NCBI GenBank assembly: GCA_018818065.1
Contig: JAHISV010000012.1
Span: 558,001 to 622,000 of the forward strand
Direction: 5' to 3'
DNA length: 64,000 nucleotides
Origin: Bacteroidota bacterium
GTDB lineage: Bacteria > Bacteroidota > Ignavibacteria > Ignavibacteriales > Melioribacteraceae
The first letter of the stretch is position 1, and every line of letters begins with the position of its first letter. Both the position numbers and the translations under genes were made by a program. Positions 16,556 to 25,103 of the stretch are shown in pieces. The notes beneath the pieces were generated by a model. That model had not been told where the DNA came from. It did not search any database and saw only the letters and a list, made by a program, of their open reading frames with translations.

Positions 16556-18037
16556 TTAGGTAAATCCATTTGATATCTTTCTAAAATGGAAACCATAAAT
16601 GGTGAACAATATTGCCAGGGAAAACAACTGCGGTTTTCGAAACAATGTCCAGAAAAATAATTTCCAATAGTAAAATCTTTCTTCACCAATAACACCTAAT
16701 CTGAACATGGATCTAAAAAGTGCAAGAATGTAATTCGGGTTAAGGTGAAATATTTTCTTTTTCTTGGGTTCAAAATCCTTCATGAACCGCATAACACGTT
16801 CATAATAATACTGTGGTGAATAGATTGTATTCAGAACCTTCTTATATCCCTTCATAAGTGTATCCGGATTCATTTGAGGAATAAAATTAATCGAGAAGTC
16901 GGTGTTGTTGCCCGTAAAATGGCTAAGCATTCTGCCTTCATCAAGTAATCTCTTCTGTAATTTAGTCCCTTGAGGTGCATTAAGCAGACCTACCATTGCA
17001 GTTACAATTCCACTCTCCTGAATAAAGTCTGTGAGCTTTTCAAATATCGCCGGTGGATCATTATCAAATCCGACAATAAATCCGCCCTGAACTTCCATTC
17101 CGAATTCCTGTATTTTCTTGATACTTGAAATGAGATCACGGTTTCTGTTTTGCGTTTTATTGCATTCAATTAAACTTTCTTCATTAGGAGATTCAATTCC
17201 GATAAACACAGCTTCAAACCCTGCTTTAGCCATGAGCCGCATAAGATCATCATCGTCCGCAAGGTTTATTGATGCCTCCGTGTTTAAGTAAACGGGATTT
17301 TTTCTCTCTTTCATCCAATCCGTTATGGCAGGAAGAATTTCTTTTTTTAATTTTAACTTATTTCCAATAAAATTGTCATCAACAAAAAACAGAGGACCAC
17401 GCCATCCGGAGAAATATAAAGCATCCAATTCAGCCAGAACCTGTTCACTAGTTTTCGTACGCGGCTGTCTTCCATAAAGGACTGTAATGTCACAAAAGTC
17501 ACAATCATATGGACAACCTCGAGAATACTGTACATTCATTGAAGTATAATTGTTCATTGATACAAGATCCCAAAGAGGCAGGGGCGTGGTTGTAATATCA
17601 GCCCATTCTTCAGAGGTATATTCATGTTTTGGTTTTCCTTCCTTTAAATCATTCAGAAAGAGCGGAAGAGTTATTTCCGCTTCATTAAGAACGAGATGAT
17701 CAACATGATCATAGTATTCAGGAGTACTGGTAAATAAGGGTCCGCCTGCAACTATTTTTGCATTCAGGTTTTTACATTGTTCAATAACTTTGTTAGCTGA
17801 TTCACTCTGAATTGACATGGCGCTGATAAAAACATAATCCGCCCAAATGATATGTTCATCTGTAAGATCATCGGCGTTCATATCAATTAATTTTTTATCC
17901 CATTCTTTCGGCAGCATCGCCGCAACTGTTAAAAGCCCTAATGGGGGAAAGCTAGCTTTCTTCGAGACAAATTCAAGTGCGTGCTTAAAACTCCAGAAGG
18001 TATCCGGATACATAGGATAAACCATTAATATATTCAT
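16556..18037 (-). CDS. B12-binding-domain radical SAM protein with DUF4070
   Basis: 493 residues. An amino-terminal cobalamin-binding-like Rossmann domain (P-P-L-G-L-L-T-V-A-A at about 33, A-G-G-P-L-F at about 97) is followed by a radical SAM barrel with C-P-Y-D-C-D-F-C near residue 175 (the CxxxCxxC cluster site). The sequence G-G-F-I-V-G-F-D at about 315 is typical of this class, and the last 150 residues fit DUF4070. AGAGGT precedes the start. Relatives include hopanoid and lipid methylases or isomerases; the substrate here is not evident. It stands alone. Confidence 0.85.
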   Translation of the reverse strand: MNILMVYPMYPDTFWSFKHALEFVSKKASFPPLGLLTVAAMLPKEWDKKLIDMNADDLTDEHIIWADYVFISAMSIQSESANKVIEQCKNLNAKIVAGGPLFTSTPEYYDHVDHLVLNEAEITLPLFLNDLKEGKPKHEYTSEEWADITTTPLPLWDLVSMNNYTSMNVQYSRGCPYDCDFCDITVLYGRQPRTKTSEQVLAELDALYFSGWRGPLFFVDDNFIGNKLKLKKEILPAITDWMKERKNPVYLNTEASINLADDDDLMRLMAKAGFEAVFIGIESPNEESLIECNKTQNRNRDLISSIKKIQEFGMEVQGGFIVGFDNDPPAIFEKLTDFIQESGIVTAMVGLLNAPQGTKLQKRLLDEGRMLSHFTGNNTDFSINFIPQMNPDTLMKGYKKVLNTIYSPQYYYERVMRFMKDFEPKKKKIFHLNPNYILALFRSMFRLGVIGEERFYYWKLFFWTLFRKPQLFSLAILFTIYGFHFRKISNGFT

Positions 18038-18253
18038 TGACTAGACCTCTGTAATATTTCTTTTGCCACAGGACAATACCTGATATCAGCAGATGCGCAA
18101 TCGCACATATTGCTCTTTATCTAAGGATATTACTTTCCAAAACTTCTTTTCGAATACAGTATGAGAGACTGGTAAATCATTAAAATATACAAGAATGATA
18201 GCGTGTTATATTTCGTCGAAAATCTCAGCTACAGGTTTTTCGGGTGATTTTAA

Positions 18254-18436
18254 TTATTCTACTTTATGTGAAATAACAATGAAATCCCGGTAAGGCATTT
18301 GATAGAGTTTTTTATCAACCTTAATTTTAACATTCGGAATCTTTTCCTCTATTATAATTGCCTCCTCGCCACCTTTAAACTCATATTCTTTATCCAGGGA
18401 AACATAGTCTTGCCTAAACACTCTTTTCTTTTCCAT
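18254..18436 (-). CDS. Small hypothetical protein, first member of the stress regulon block
   Basis: 60 residues from the ATG at 18436, chosen because GAGGAT lies six bases upstream; an open frame from 18475 exists but has no ribosome site. The protein is soluble, mixed charge and probably beta-rich (E-E-A-I-I-I-E-E-K, V-K-I-K-V-D-K). No family recognised. A full copy of the 45-bp stress promoter element lies directly upstream, which supports that it is a real gene. Confidence 0.55.
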   Translation of the reverse strand: MEKKRVFRQDYVSLDKEYEFKGGEEAIIIEEKIPNVKIKVDKKLYQMPYRDFIVISHKVE

Positions 18437-18489
18437 CGCTATCCTCGATTGTTTATAATTATCAGAATCATTCATATGAGAACTGTTTT

Positions 18490-18560
18490 AAGGTAAGCAG
18501 ATACAGGAGAAGAACCAATACTCCATCAGGATGAAAAAGGAACTACTCCATTTGGGTGAG
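18490..18560 (-). promoter_or_regulatory. Stress-regulon promoter element, copy 1
   Basis: Operator 18516-18560 (plus-strand core GGATGAAAAAGG then AACTACTCC). On the minus strand it runs into -35 TTGGTT (18513-18518), a 17-bp spacer and -10 TACCTT (18490-18495). The GGGCAAAG part seen in other copies is replaced here. Serves the 60-residue gene ending at 18254. Confidence 0.75.
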
Positions 18561-18606
18561 AAATAAATCATTAGATGAATTGATTTTATTTGCCTTCTTA
18601 GGGTAT

Positions 18607-19731
18607 TTACTCAATGTTTTTCCAGCATTCCCATCCGGAGTGATAATTTTTGTTCTTAGCTTTTCCGAAACGTGCCGGTCGATAAAACACGTCAACTCCA
18701 AGTTTAATAGACGGGCGGGTAAAGTTGGGAATATCCCAACAATCACATTGTTCTACTGTTGCGGGGTAAAATCGTGAATCCCCTCTTATTGTTCTTAAAG
18801 TATTATCATAATCGGTATAAACGGATTGATAATAATCCTTAACTTGGTCAACATCATAAACCACAACACTAACAGCTGTTTGAATTTCACCTGACAGCCG
18901 TTCAAATGCTTGTTGAGCAAATCTTTTTGTGAAGGTTTGTACATCACCATAGTTTGAACTGAGGTCCAATCTTTCAAGTAATGTCAAATCGAAATATGAT
19001 AAGTGAAGATTCTCAGGCGAAGCAATAATATATTTTGAAAATGCTCCTAGCGTACCGATTGTATATGGTGTACCTCCATAACAAGTTGAGAGTATCATAA
19101 TATCGAATCTTGAGGAAACTCCTGTTAAATCCTTCATTCCGTTCGCAAGATTATGGATAGTAAATGCTCGTTCCGGATAAGATACATCATAACCTACTCC
19201 GCCGAGTTCGGGAATTTCATGTCCAAAATAAAGGAACATGTTCACCATTTCGTTTTTATTGTCAGCCCGAAAATGTCGGTAATATTCCAATTCATTTTCT
19301 AAATTTGATTGTTCCTGATCACGCCAATAGGATTCATTGACAATTAATTGCCCGTTCCTGTAATAATAGAATTCACCATCTTTGAGAGGGAAGAAAAACA
19401 AGAAATGCCGTTTGGGTTTTTGGTGAAAGATGAAAACCTCAGCATAAGGATTTTGTTTTGCAATCGCTTGTGCCTTTTCCACCGTCACCTCATCTGCATT
19501 GTATTCATTCCCGATGGTATCGTGATATACATAGTCACCATCACCATGAATGATGAATACCATTGAGTACTGAACTGCCTGCAAACTTTCCCCGGTTAAT
19601 TGAGTTTCCTGTTGAACAGAAAGATCAGCGCTACAGAATGATAACAAAACAATGAACGCTGCATAAACAAAACTCCTGAAGAGATTTGAATAGACTGCGT
19701 TCATGATAATTCTGTTATACTTATAAGGCAT
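18607..19731 (-). CDS. Clostripain (C11)-like caspase-fold protein, secreted
   Basis: About 374 residues (ATG at 19731 or 19704; neither has a clear ribosome site). A hydrophobic export signal near the start ends at L-L-S-F-C-S. The body has the caspase-fold pair expected in clostripain-like peptidases: a His in Y-F-G-H-E-I-P (about residue 170) and a Cys in I-L-S-T-C-Y-G-G (about 218), followed by I-I-A-S-P-E-N, comparable to the A-S-E-E seen in C11 proteins. It is last in a likely operon M48 protease - small membrane protein - this gene, led by the promoter element at 21220-21288. The peptidase assignment is from motif pattern and could be wrong if the fold differs. Confidence 0.6.
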   Translation of the reverse strand: MPYKYNRIIMNAVYSNLFRSFVYAAFIVLLSFCSADLSVQQETQLTGESLQAVQYSMVFIIHGDGDYVYHDTIGNEYNADEVTVEKAQAIAKQNPYAEVFIFHQKPKRHFLFFFPLKDGEFYYYRNGQLIVNESYWRDQEQSNLENELEYYRHFRADNKNEMVNMFLYFGHEIPELGGVGYDVSYPERAFTIHNLANGMKDLTGVSSRFDIMILSTCYGGTPYTIGTLGAFSKYIIASPENLHLSYFDLTLLERLDLSSNYGDVQTFTKRFAQQAFERLSGEIQTAVSVVVYDVDQVKDYYQSVYTDYDNTLRTIRGDSRFYPATVEQCDCWDIPNFTRPSIKLGVDVFYRPARFGKAKNKNYHSGWECWKNIE

Positions 19732-19771
19732 AATCGAAAACCTAGAATGTTCGTCTTACAAGGAGACAATT

Positions 19772-20200
19772 TTATAATATCAGTATAATAATGATGACAA
19801 TTAAAAGAGCCGCAACAAGACTTATGGTAATTGACGCCTGCTCCATATCCTGCACTACATAATTAGAAAAATCATTAAGCTGATTATCCTGCACACGTTC
19901 AAAACCGTTTATGCCTTTAAGCTCATCCTGTTTTTCCTGTAGAGAGGTTTTAAAAAGATCCAAGCCTTTGCTTTCTTCATTCGAAACCAATCCGAAACTT
20001 TGAATTTTATTTATGGCTTTGAACATCTTCTCAAATGATTCGTTGAGAATTTCTCGTTTCATGGAAGCATCTTCTGTTGCTTTCACTTTGATAACCGCAT
20101 CGTTAAAGTATTTTTGAATTTGACCTTCACCACCCGCTGCAACAGGTATTGACAGGACAAACATCATGATCATAATTCCAAGTGTTATTCGAGTTTTCAT
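19772..20200 (-). CDS. Hypothetical secreted/membrane protein
   Basis: 142 residues: a signal peptide (ending V-A-A-G-G), a helical charged middle, and a carboxy-terminal membrane helix (last 20 residues, nearly all I, L, V, A). The start has AAAGGAAC. It sits 89 bp after the M48 gene and 40 bp before the C11-like gene, so probably in their operon. It may be a membrane adaptor for the two peptidases, but that is speculation. Confidence 0.65.
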   Translation of the reverse strand: MKTRITLGIMIMMFVLSIPVAAGGEGQIQKYFNDAVIKVKATEDASMKREILNESFEKMFKAINKIQSFGLVSNEESKGLDLFKTSLQEKQDELKGINGFERVQDNQLNDFSNYVVQDMEQASITISLVAALLIVIIIILIL

Positions 20201-20289
20201 TGCTGTTCCTTTTTTTGTTGAATAGATCTATTAGTTTACTCTGGCCGACTTTATGTCCAATAAGTTACATTCATGAATTTTAATTTCTT

Positions 20290-21096
20290 TTATTTCTTGA
20301 AATATTCCATCGCCTCAGGCAAATGCGTTTTGATATCCTGAATTCTCCTCTGGTCCGATGGATGAGTGCTTAAAAATTCTGGCGGTGCTTGACCCTCTTT
20401 TTCGGCCGCCATTCTTTCCCAGAAACCAACTGCCGTACCGGGATTATAGCCCGCCATTGCCATAAAAATTAATCCAAGTCTATCAGCTTCGCTTTCCTGT
20501 ATTCTGCTGTAAGGAAGCATCACACCAACTTGAGCGCCTAAGCCATATACACCCAGCCATAAATCACTTGTTTGTTGAGGTTGTGAACTCAATGCCTCAG
20601 AAAGTGCTATACCTCCTAATTGAGTTAATAATACCTGACTCATTCTTTCATTTCCATGCTCAGCAACAGCGTGCGCAATTTCATGTCCCATTACAACAGC
20701 AAGACCACTTTCATTTTGCGACAAAGAAAGAATTCCAGTGTATACAACTACCTTACCACCTGGCATGCACCAGGCATTTATATCTGCATTTTCAATTAGA
20801 TTAAATTCCCAATTGTAACCGGCTAACCTGCCAGACATATTATTTGCCGCAAAATAGGAAATCACTGCCCGTTGGATATTCGATCCTACTCGCTTTACCA
20901 TTCTGGAATTATTTGCATCTGAGCTAAGTTTATTCTCACTCATAAACGCACTATACTGCTGTGAACTGGCCGAGAGCATCTCAGAACTGGAAATAAAATT
21001 TAATTGATTTCTTCCGGTTAAGGCTACAGTGCTACAGGATATTATCATAAAAGAAAAAACAAAGAGGGGTAAAAATAGTTGGGTTAAATATTTCAT
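20290..21096 (-). CDS. M48-family metalloprotease lipoprotein
   Basis: 268 residues. A lipobox (M-I-I-S-C-S) gives a lipoprotein signal. The zinc site H-E-I-A-H lies at about residues 140-144, with the third ligand in E-S-E-A-D-R-L-G at about 205, and the usual closing motif S-T-H-P-S-D-Q-R-R. Related to periplasmic BepA/LoiP-type proteases that degrade misassembled outer-membrane proteins. A good ribosome site (ATAGGGAT) precedes the start. The promoter element lies about 125 bp upstream, so it is likely stress-induced. Confidence 0.9.
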   Translation of the reverse strand: MKYLTQLFLPLFVFSFMIISCSTVALTGRNQLNFISSSEMLSASSQQYSAFMSENKLSSDANNSRMVKRVGSNIQRAVISYFAANNMSGRLAGYNWEFNLIENADINAWCMPGGKVVVYTGILSLSQNESGLAVVMGHEIAHAVAEHGNERMSQVLLTQLGGIALSEALSSQPQQTSDLWLGVYGLGAQVGVMLPYSRIQESEADRLGLIFMAMAGYNPGTAVGFWERMAAEKEGQAPPEFLSTHPSDQRRIQDIKTHLPEAMEYFKK

Positions 21097-21219
21097 TATT
21101 GATCCCTATCAATTATTTATTTATCAATTGATTTCTTATTTCAATCCATAAAAGGGCAATTCTTTTTTTCAAACTTCTCTTAGTGGAAATCACAATAATT
21201 TTCCTACTATGCCTGGAAG

Positions 21220-21288
21220 AAGTTATATATAGAGAGAGGTTAAAACAATCGGACAAAGGGATGAAAAAGGAACTACTCCACTTGGATG
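21220..21288 (-). promoter_or_regulatory. Stress-regulon promoter element, copy 2
   Basis: Operator 21246-21288 with intact GGGATGAAAAAGG and AACTACTCC. -35 TTGTTT (21243-21248), 17-bp spacer, -10 TAACTT (21220-21225); a TATATA run next to it is an alternative. Serves the M48 protease operon. Confidence 0.8.
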
Positions 21289-21357
21289 ATTATTTTGATA
21301 TTTAAGGAAGTATTGAGAATCATCTTGCCGCGAATGATTTTTGTGTTTTTAATTAAA

Positions 21358-21390
21358 CAAAAAGCCCGAGTGATTCACTCAGGCTTTTTA
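21358..21390 (-). terminator. Rho-independent terminator
   Basis: Near-perfect hairpin AAAAAGCC-c-GAGTGA with TTCACTC-a-GGCTTTTT, 18 bp downstream of the DUF3494 gene stop. It ends in T-runs in both directions. Confidence 0.85.
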
Positions 21391-21408
21391 TATAATTTTC
21401 CTTAAAAA

Positions 21409-22494
21409 TTATTTCATTATTATCATCTTCATTCTTTGCAAAAACTCACTTGTCTGGATTTCATAAAAATAGATTCCACTTGATAAATCTTTTGCATCGA
21501 AAATTGTTTCATAATGACCAGCACTTTTTTCCTCATTCACTAATACTTGAATCTTATTCCCCAAAATATCATATACACTTATTTTTACAAAACTCATCTC
21601 TGGTATTGCATATCTTATTGTTGAAGTAGGATTGAATGGATTCGGATAATTTTGTGAGATTGAAAACCCTTGCGGCAAGGTTTCATCTTCTACTGAAGTT
21701 ACAGATGCGGGTTCTGTTATGGCGTTAGCATCTAATGTAACCGCGGTTTGTGCCAATGCTCTGCCATTCAAAGTAGCGCCTGTCTGAATCTCAATTAAGG
21801 TCTGACATAAAATAATTCCTTTCATATCAGCTGTCGTTCCAAGAGTAACTTGTCCGGCAACCTGCCAGAATATGTTTGACGCTTGTGCACCGCCACTGAG
21901 TGTAACCATAGCACCGTTGCCTAAGGTAAGATCCTGGGCTATCTGAAATATCCAGACGTCAGTTGCGGAACCAGCAATTGTTACACCACCTGCAGATACT
22001 AGAACACCTGTACCCCATTTATAAAGTCCGGGAGTAAGAGTCTGCCCGGTCACGTCACCTGCGTATAATTCAGTATAATCAGGCAATGTTCTACCGGCTG
22101 CGTCGGTAAACGCAGTTTCCATGTCGCTCACGGCAGTAGTCATTTTTGTTGGTGTTGGGTCAGTATAATCAGCTGCATAAATATTTCCAGTTACCAAAGA
22201 TGAGATAGAAAATGTTCCGGAAGCGTCCATTATTAATCCGAAACCAGTTATGAATGTAGCAGCGGAGGGACTAAGTCCTAGATCACCTGTAATTGCTGAA
22301 GATCCCGTGATTGAAATTCCGGTTTTCGCAAGTATAACGAAATCGCCTGCTGTTCCAAGATTCACTGGTGACAGCGTTTGGCTAAGGATAGCGGCAGGCA
22401 GCATAATGGCAATGGTCAGCATTGCTACGATCGATCTTGTCCATCGGCTAATGATACTTAATTTAGATACTGTTGTGTTTGTATAAAGTTGCAT
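21409..22494 (-). CDS. DUF3494 (ice-binding-like) protein with T9SS sorting domain
   Basis: About 361 residues from ATG 22494, chosen because AGAGGA lies upstream and a signal peptide follows; an open frame from 22545 adds 17 unlikely residues. Residues about 35-260 form a DUF3494 beta-helix (V-N-L-G-T-A-G-D-F-V-I-L, G-D-L-G-L-S-P, G-L-Y-K-W, L-N-G-R-A-L-A-Q-T-A-V-T-L-D). The last 80 residues are a type IX sorting domain (Y-P-N-P-F-N-P-T-S-T). Some DUF3494 proteins bind ice; many others are adhesin-like, so freezing tolerance is only a possibility. It carries its own copy of the stress promoter. Confidence 0.85.
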   Translation of the reverse strand: MQLYTNTTVSKLSIISRWTRSIVAMLTIAIMLPAAILSQTLSPVNLGTAGDFVILAKTGISITGSSAITGDLGLSPSAATFITGFGLIMDASGTFSISSLVTGNIYAADYTDPTPTKMTTAVSDMETAFTDAAGRTLPDYTELYAGDVTGQTLTPGLYKWGTGVLVSAGGVTIAGSATDVWIFQIAQDLTLGNGAMVTLSGGAQASNIFWQVAGQVTLGTTADMKGIILCQTLIEIQTGATLNGRALAQTAVTLDANAITEPASVTSVEDETLPQGFSISQNYPNPFNPTSTIRYAIPEMSFVKISVYDILGNKIQVLVNEEKSAGHYETIFDAKDLSSGIYFYEIQTSEFLQRMKMIIMK

Positions 22495-22572
22495 AAAATC
22501 CTCTAAATGTAGTTTGTGAAAAAATAGTTGCTCGAACAAAGACATATTTCATCTGTTTATAATTCCTAACAA

Positions 22573-22650
22573 CTTGTCATTCCCTCATGTTTTTGGACGG
22601 AATCTGTTTTAAAATCTAGATTCCGGCTGAAAGATTGCCGGAATGACAAG
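22573..22650. repeat. Imperfect intergenic palindrome
   Basis: CTTGTCATTCC at 22573-22583 pairs with GGAATGACAAG at 22640-22650; inside, GGAATCT (22609) pairs with AGATTCC (22618). This looks like a mobile intergenic palindrome of the REP/MITE kind; only one copy is in this window. The surrounding 22495-23073 gap also holds a promoter element and a terminator. Confidence 0.5.
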
Positions 22651-22696
22651 CTTTTATTTCCCGGATAAATCAGTTTATGTTATTTGTCCAATAATA

Positions 22697-22760
22697 ATCT
22701 AGTTCTATACTCAGCAATTAGATATCGGGCAAAGGGATGAAAAAGGAACTAGTACTTTTT
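22697..22760 (-). promoter_or_regulatory. Stress-regulon promoter element, copy 3
   Basis: Operator 22723-22760, with intact ATCGGGCAAAGGG and ATGAAAAAGGAACTA but a diverged distal half. -35 TATCTA (22720-22725), 17-bp spacer, -10 TAGATT (22697-22702), weaker than in other copies. Serves the DUF3494 protein gene. Confidence 0.65.
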
Positions 22761-22945
22761 CATAAATAAATGATGGAAAATATTTGTACATGAAAAGAAA
22801 TTTGGTACCCTAAAAAGAATATATTGGTATTGTGGAATTGATAGCTGGGGAAACTTAAGAGATTTGCATGCCCTCTTTTTTTGTATCACAACGTTTTACA
22901 AAACCTGTAGTGTATAACTTCAAGCGTCAATGCAAATCCAATACA

Positions 22946-22975
22946 AAGGAGAATGTGTATTAACACATTCTCCTT
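22946..22975 (-). terminator. Hairpin terminator
   Basis: Perfect 13-bp stem AAGGAGAATGTGT / ACACATTCTCCTT around a 4-base loop, about 100 bp downstream of the OmpA lipoprotein stop. The T-run after it on the minus strand is short. Confidence 0.6.
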
Positions 22976-23073
22976 AAGATTTTTAATTCATGCACTAAAA
23001 CGAGGATAACAATTGAGAAGATTCCAACTAATATTGGTTTGCTAATATTTTATCAAATCTATGATAAGGATTA

Positions 23074-23745
23074 CTAATTTAGCCCACCACTTTCAGCCGC
23101 GTCTTTAAGTTTATCATTTGCAAAAATTGCTATCTCAACTCTTCTGTTCATACGTTTTCCACCTGAATCATCATTTGAGGCGACCGGCTCTTTTTCGCCA
23201 AGTCCAACAACCGAAAATCTTGAAGAAGCAACTCCCTGCATTCCTGTATAATTAGAAACTGATCTGGCTCTGCTTTCAGATAATGTTTGGTTGTGTTCTT
23301 CTGTTCCATCGGAATCGGTATGCCCTGTTACTAAAATATTTGTATCAGGATATTTGTTAAGAATAGTAGCAAGCTTATTAATATTTGTTTTAGCCTGCGA
23401 TTCAAGTGTGGAGGAATTGCTGGCAAATAATATTCCCGAATCGAATGTAATCTTAATGCCTTCCCCAACTCTTTCTATTTTTGCGCCGGAAATATCATTC
23501 TGCATTTCTTCCGCTTGATTATCCATATAATTGCCTATCAAAGCTCCTGCAGTACCGCCAACAGCTGCTCCAATAATTGCACCCAGCACAGTATTGCCCG
23601 CATAATGCCCTATTACGCCCCCAACAACTCCACCGCTAACACCTCCAATAGCACCGCCTTTAACGGCATTACTCGCTCCACACCCGCTTATGAAAAACGA
23701 TCCGACAAATGCTGAAATTAAAATTATGGTTTTCATCTTTTTCAT
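23074..23745 (-). CDS. OmpA-family lipoprotein with glycine-zipper domain
   Basis: 223 residues. Lipobox I-S-G-C near residue 22; then a glycine-zipper membrane region (about 28-75, rich in G-G-x-x-G) and a peptidoglycan-binding OmpA domain (about 95-210: T-G-H-T-D-S-D-G near 140, L-S-E-S-R-A-R-S-V, N-R-R-V-E-I-A-I). Same architecture as YiaD-type proteins. AAGGAGA precedes the start. It is last in a run of three OmpA/surface genes and ends before a hairpin terminator. It probably links the outer membrane to the cell wall. Confidence 0.88.
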   Translation of the reverse strand: MKKMKTIILISAFVGSFFISGCGASNAVKGGAIGGVSGGVVGGVIGHYAGNTVLGAIIGAAVGGTAGALIGNYMDNQAEEMQNDISGAKIERVGEGIKITFDSGILFASNSSTLESQAKTNINKLATILNKYPDTNILVTGHTDSDGTEEHNQTLSESRARSVSNYTGMQGVASSRFSVVGLGEKEPVASNDDSGGKRMNRRVEIAIFANDKLKDAAESGGLN

Positions 23746-23853
23746 TCTAACTCTCCTTTTATTCTAAATACTGCTTCATCTCTAAAACATTCTTTAATTT
23801 ATTATTTTATCTCACTGAGCAAGTGATCTATTTTTGATTGACAGAAGGAATTC

Positions 23854-24951
23854 TTATTTAAGAATTCTAAAAACAATTCTTCTGTTCATTGCTCTGCCTG
23901 CTTCAGTATCATTGCTTGCAACCGGATTTCCTTTCCCGTAACCAATAGTTGAAAGTCTTGAATGTGCAATACCTTGAGAAACCAGATAGTTTTTAACCAT
24001 AATGGCTCTGTCAACAGAAAGTTGCTGATTGTATTCATTTGTTCCGATATAATCTGTATAACCTTCAATCTCAACTTTTACATCAGGTTTCTCTTTTAAT
24101 AACACAACAGCTTTATCAAGTACGACATATGATTCCGGTAATAGATCCGACTTATCAAATTCAAACTTAACACCTACCAGAACTAATTTGTCATCTGAAA
24201 CTGCAACAATATATCTATCGACAACAACTTCCTTAATTACTTCTTTCGGGATATGATTTTTAATCATTTCATCAATTTTGTCATAGTCGGTCATATCTCT
24301 ATATTCCTGGGTGATTCCCGTACAAGGTTCGCACTTCTTTGATGGTCTGCCTTGATCAAAAAACAGATTGAAGCCGGCACTTAAAACGAAATACGAATCA
24401 AGCCCGTTTACTTCAGCCGGGACAACTGTTCCCTCAAGTTCTGAGTTGTTCGTCCAATGATATCCAAACTCTGTTACTAAACTCCAGGTTGAATTTAACT
24501 TAAATTCAGCTCCGGTGCCTGCATTCAATTGAGACCCGAATATATTATCGTCAGGGATTGTTTGCCCATTACTAATGGTTTTATAATTACCGCCAACTCC
24601 GGCATAGACGTAAGGTGAAACCGGTGCGCATGGAACAAGATAATATAACATATCAAAATCGGCTGTAAAAATACCTGTTTCTTCCGCAATATTATTAAGC
24701 AACTGATCTGTCCATTGTCCTTCGATATGTCCATAGCCGGCTTTAAACCTTAGCCCGACATTCTCGGAAAAATTCCTTTGTATGGAAAGATACCCGCCGA
24801 AGTTAGTGTTAAGTGGTTGAATGTTGACACTGACATATCGTGGAAATGACAAGCCAAAACCGAATGCCCAGCTATCAGTAACCGTTTGGGCATGTGAAAC
24901 AGATACACCAGCAGTCAACAACAATAGAATTGTTATTATAAAATTTTTCAT
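23854..24951 (-). CDS. OmpA-family outer-membrane protein with beta-barrel
   Basis: 365 residues: signal peptide (ending S-H-A-Q), an eight-strand-type barrel (about 25-200), a linker with C-E-P-C, and a carboxy-terminal OmpA peptidoglycan-binding domain (about 255-365: I-E-G-Y-T-D-Y-I-G-T, N-Y-L-V-S-Q-G-I, N-R-R-I-V-F). Similar in build to the TSP3-bearing protein at 28001-29551 and probably a paralogue. A gap of 108 bp separates it from the lipoprotein gene downstream. No copy of the stress element lies directly upstream, so it may depend on the promoter at 29614 or on its own. Confidence 0.88.
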   Translation of the reverse strand: MKNFIITILLLLTAGVSVSHAQTVTDSWAFGFGLSFPRYVSVNIQPLNTNFGGYLSIQRNFSENVGLRFKAGYGHIEGQWTDQLLNNIAEETGIFTADFDMLYYLVPCAPVSPYVYAGVGGNYKTISNGQTIPDDNIFGSQLNAGTGAEFKLNSTWSLVTEFGYHWTNNSELEGTVVPAEVNGLDSYFVLSAGFNLFFDQGRPSKKCEPCTGITQEYRDMTDYDKIDEMIKNHIPKEVIKEVVVDRYIVAVSDDKLVLVGVKFEFDKSDLLPESYVVLDKAVVLLKEKPDVKVEIEGYTDYIGTNEYNQQLSVDRAIMVKNYLVSQGIAHSRLSTIGYGKGNPVASNDTEAGRAMNRRIVFRILK

Positions 24952-25103
24952 TACATGATTCCTTTTTTTTTTGAATTTCTGTATAACTCAACAACATTAA
25001 ATTTATTTCCCGAATGATCTTTCTAAACAGTCCTTGTAAGTAAAAACAATAATTATATAGTCTGAGGTGAAGAGTTTACTTCTCCTCACCCCGACTAATT
25101 AAA

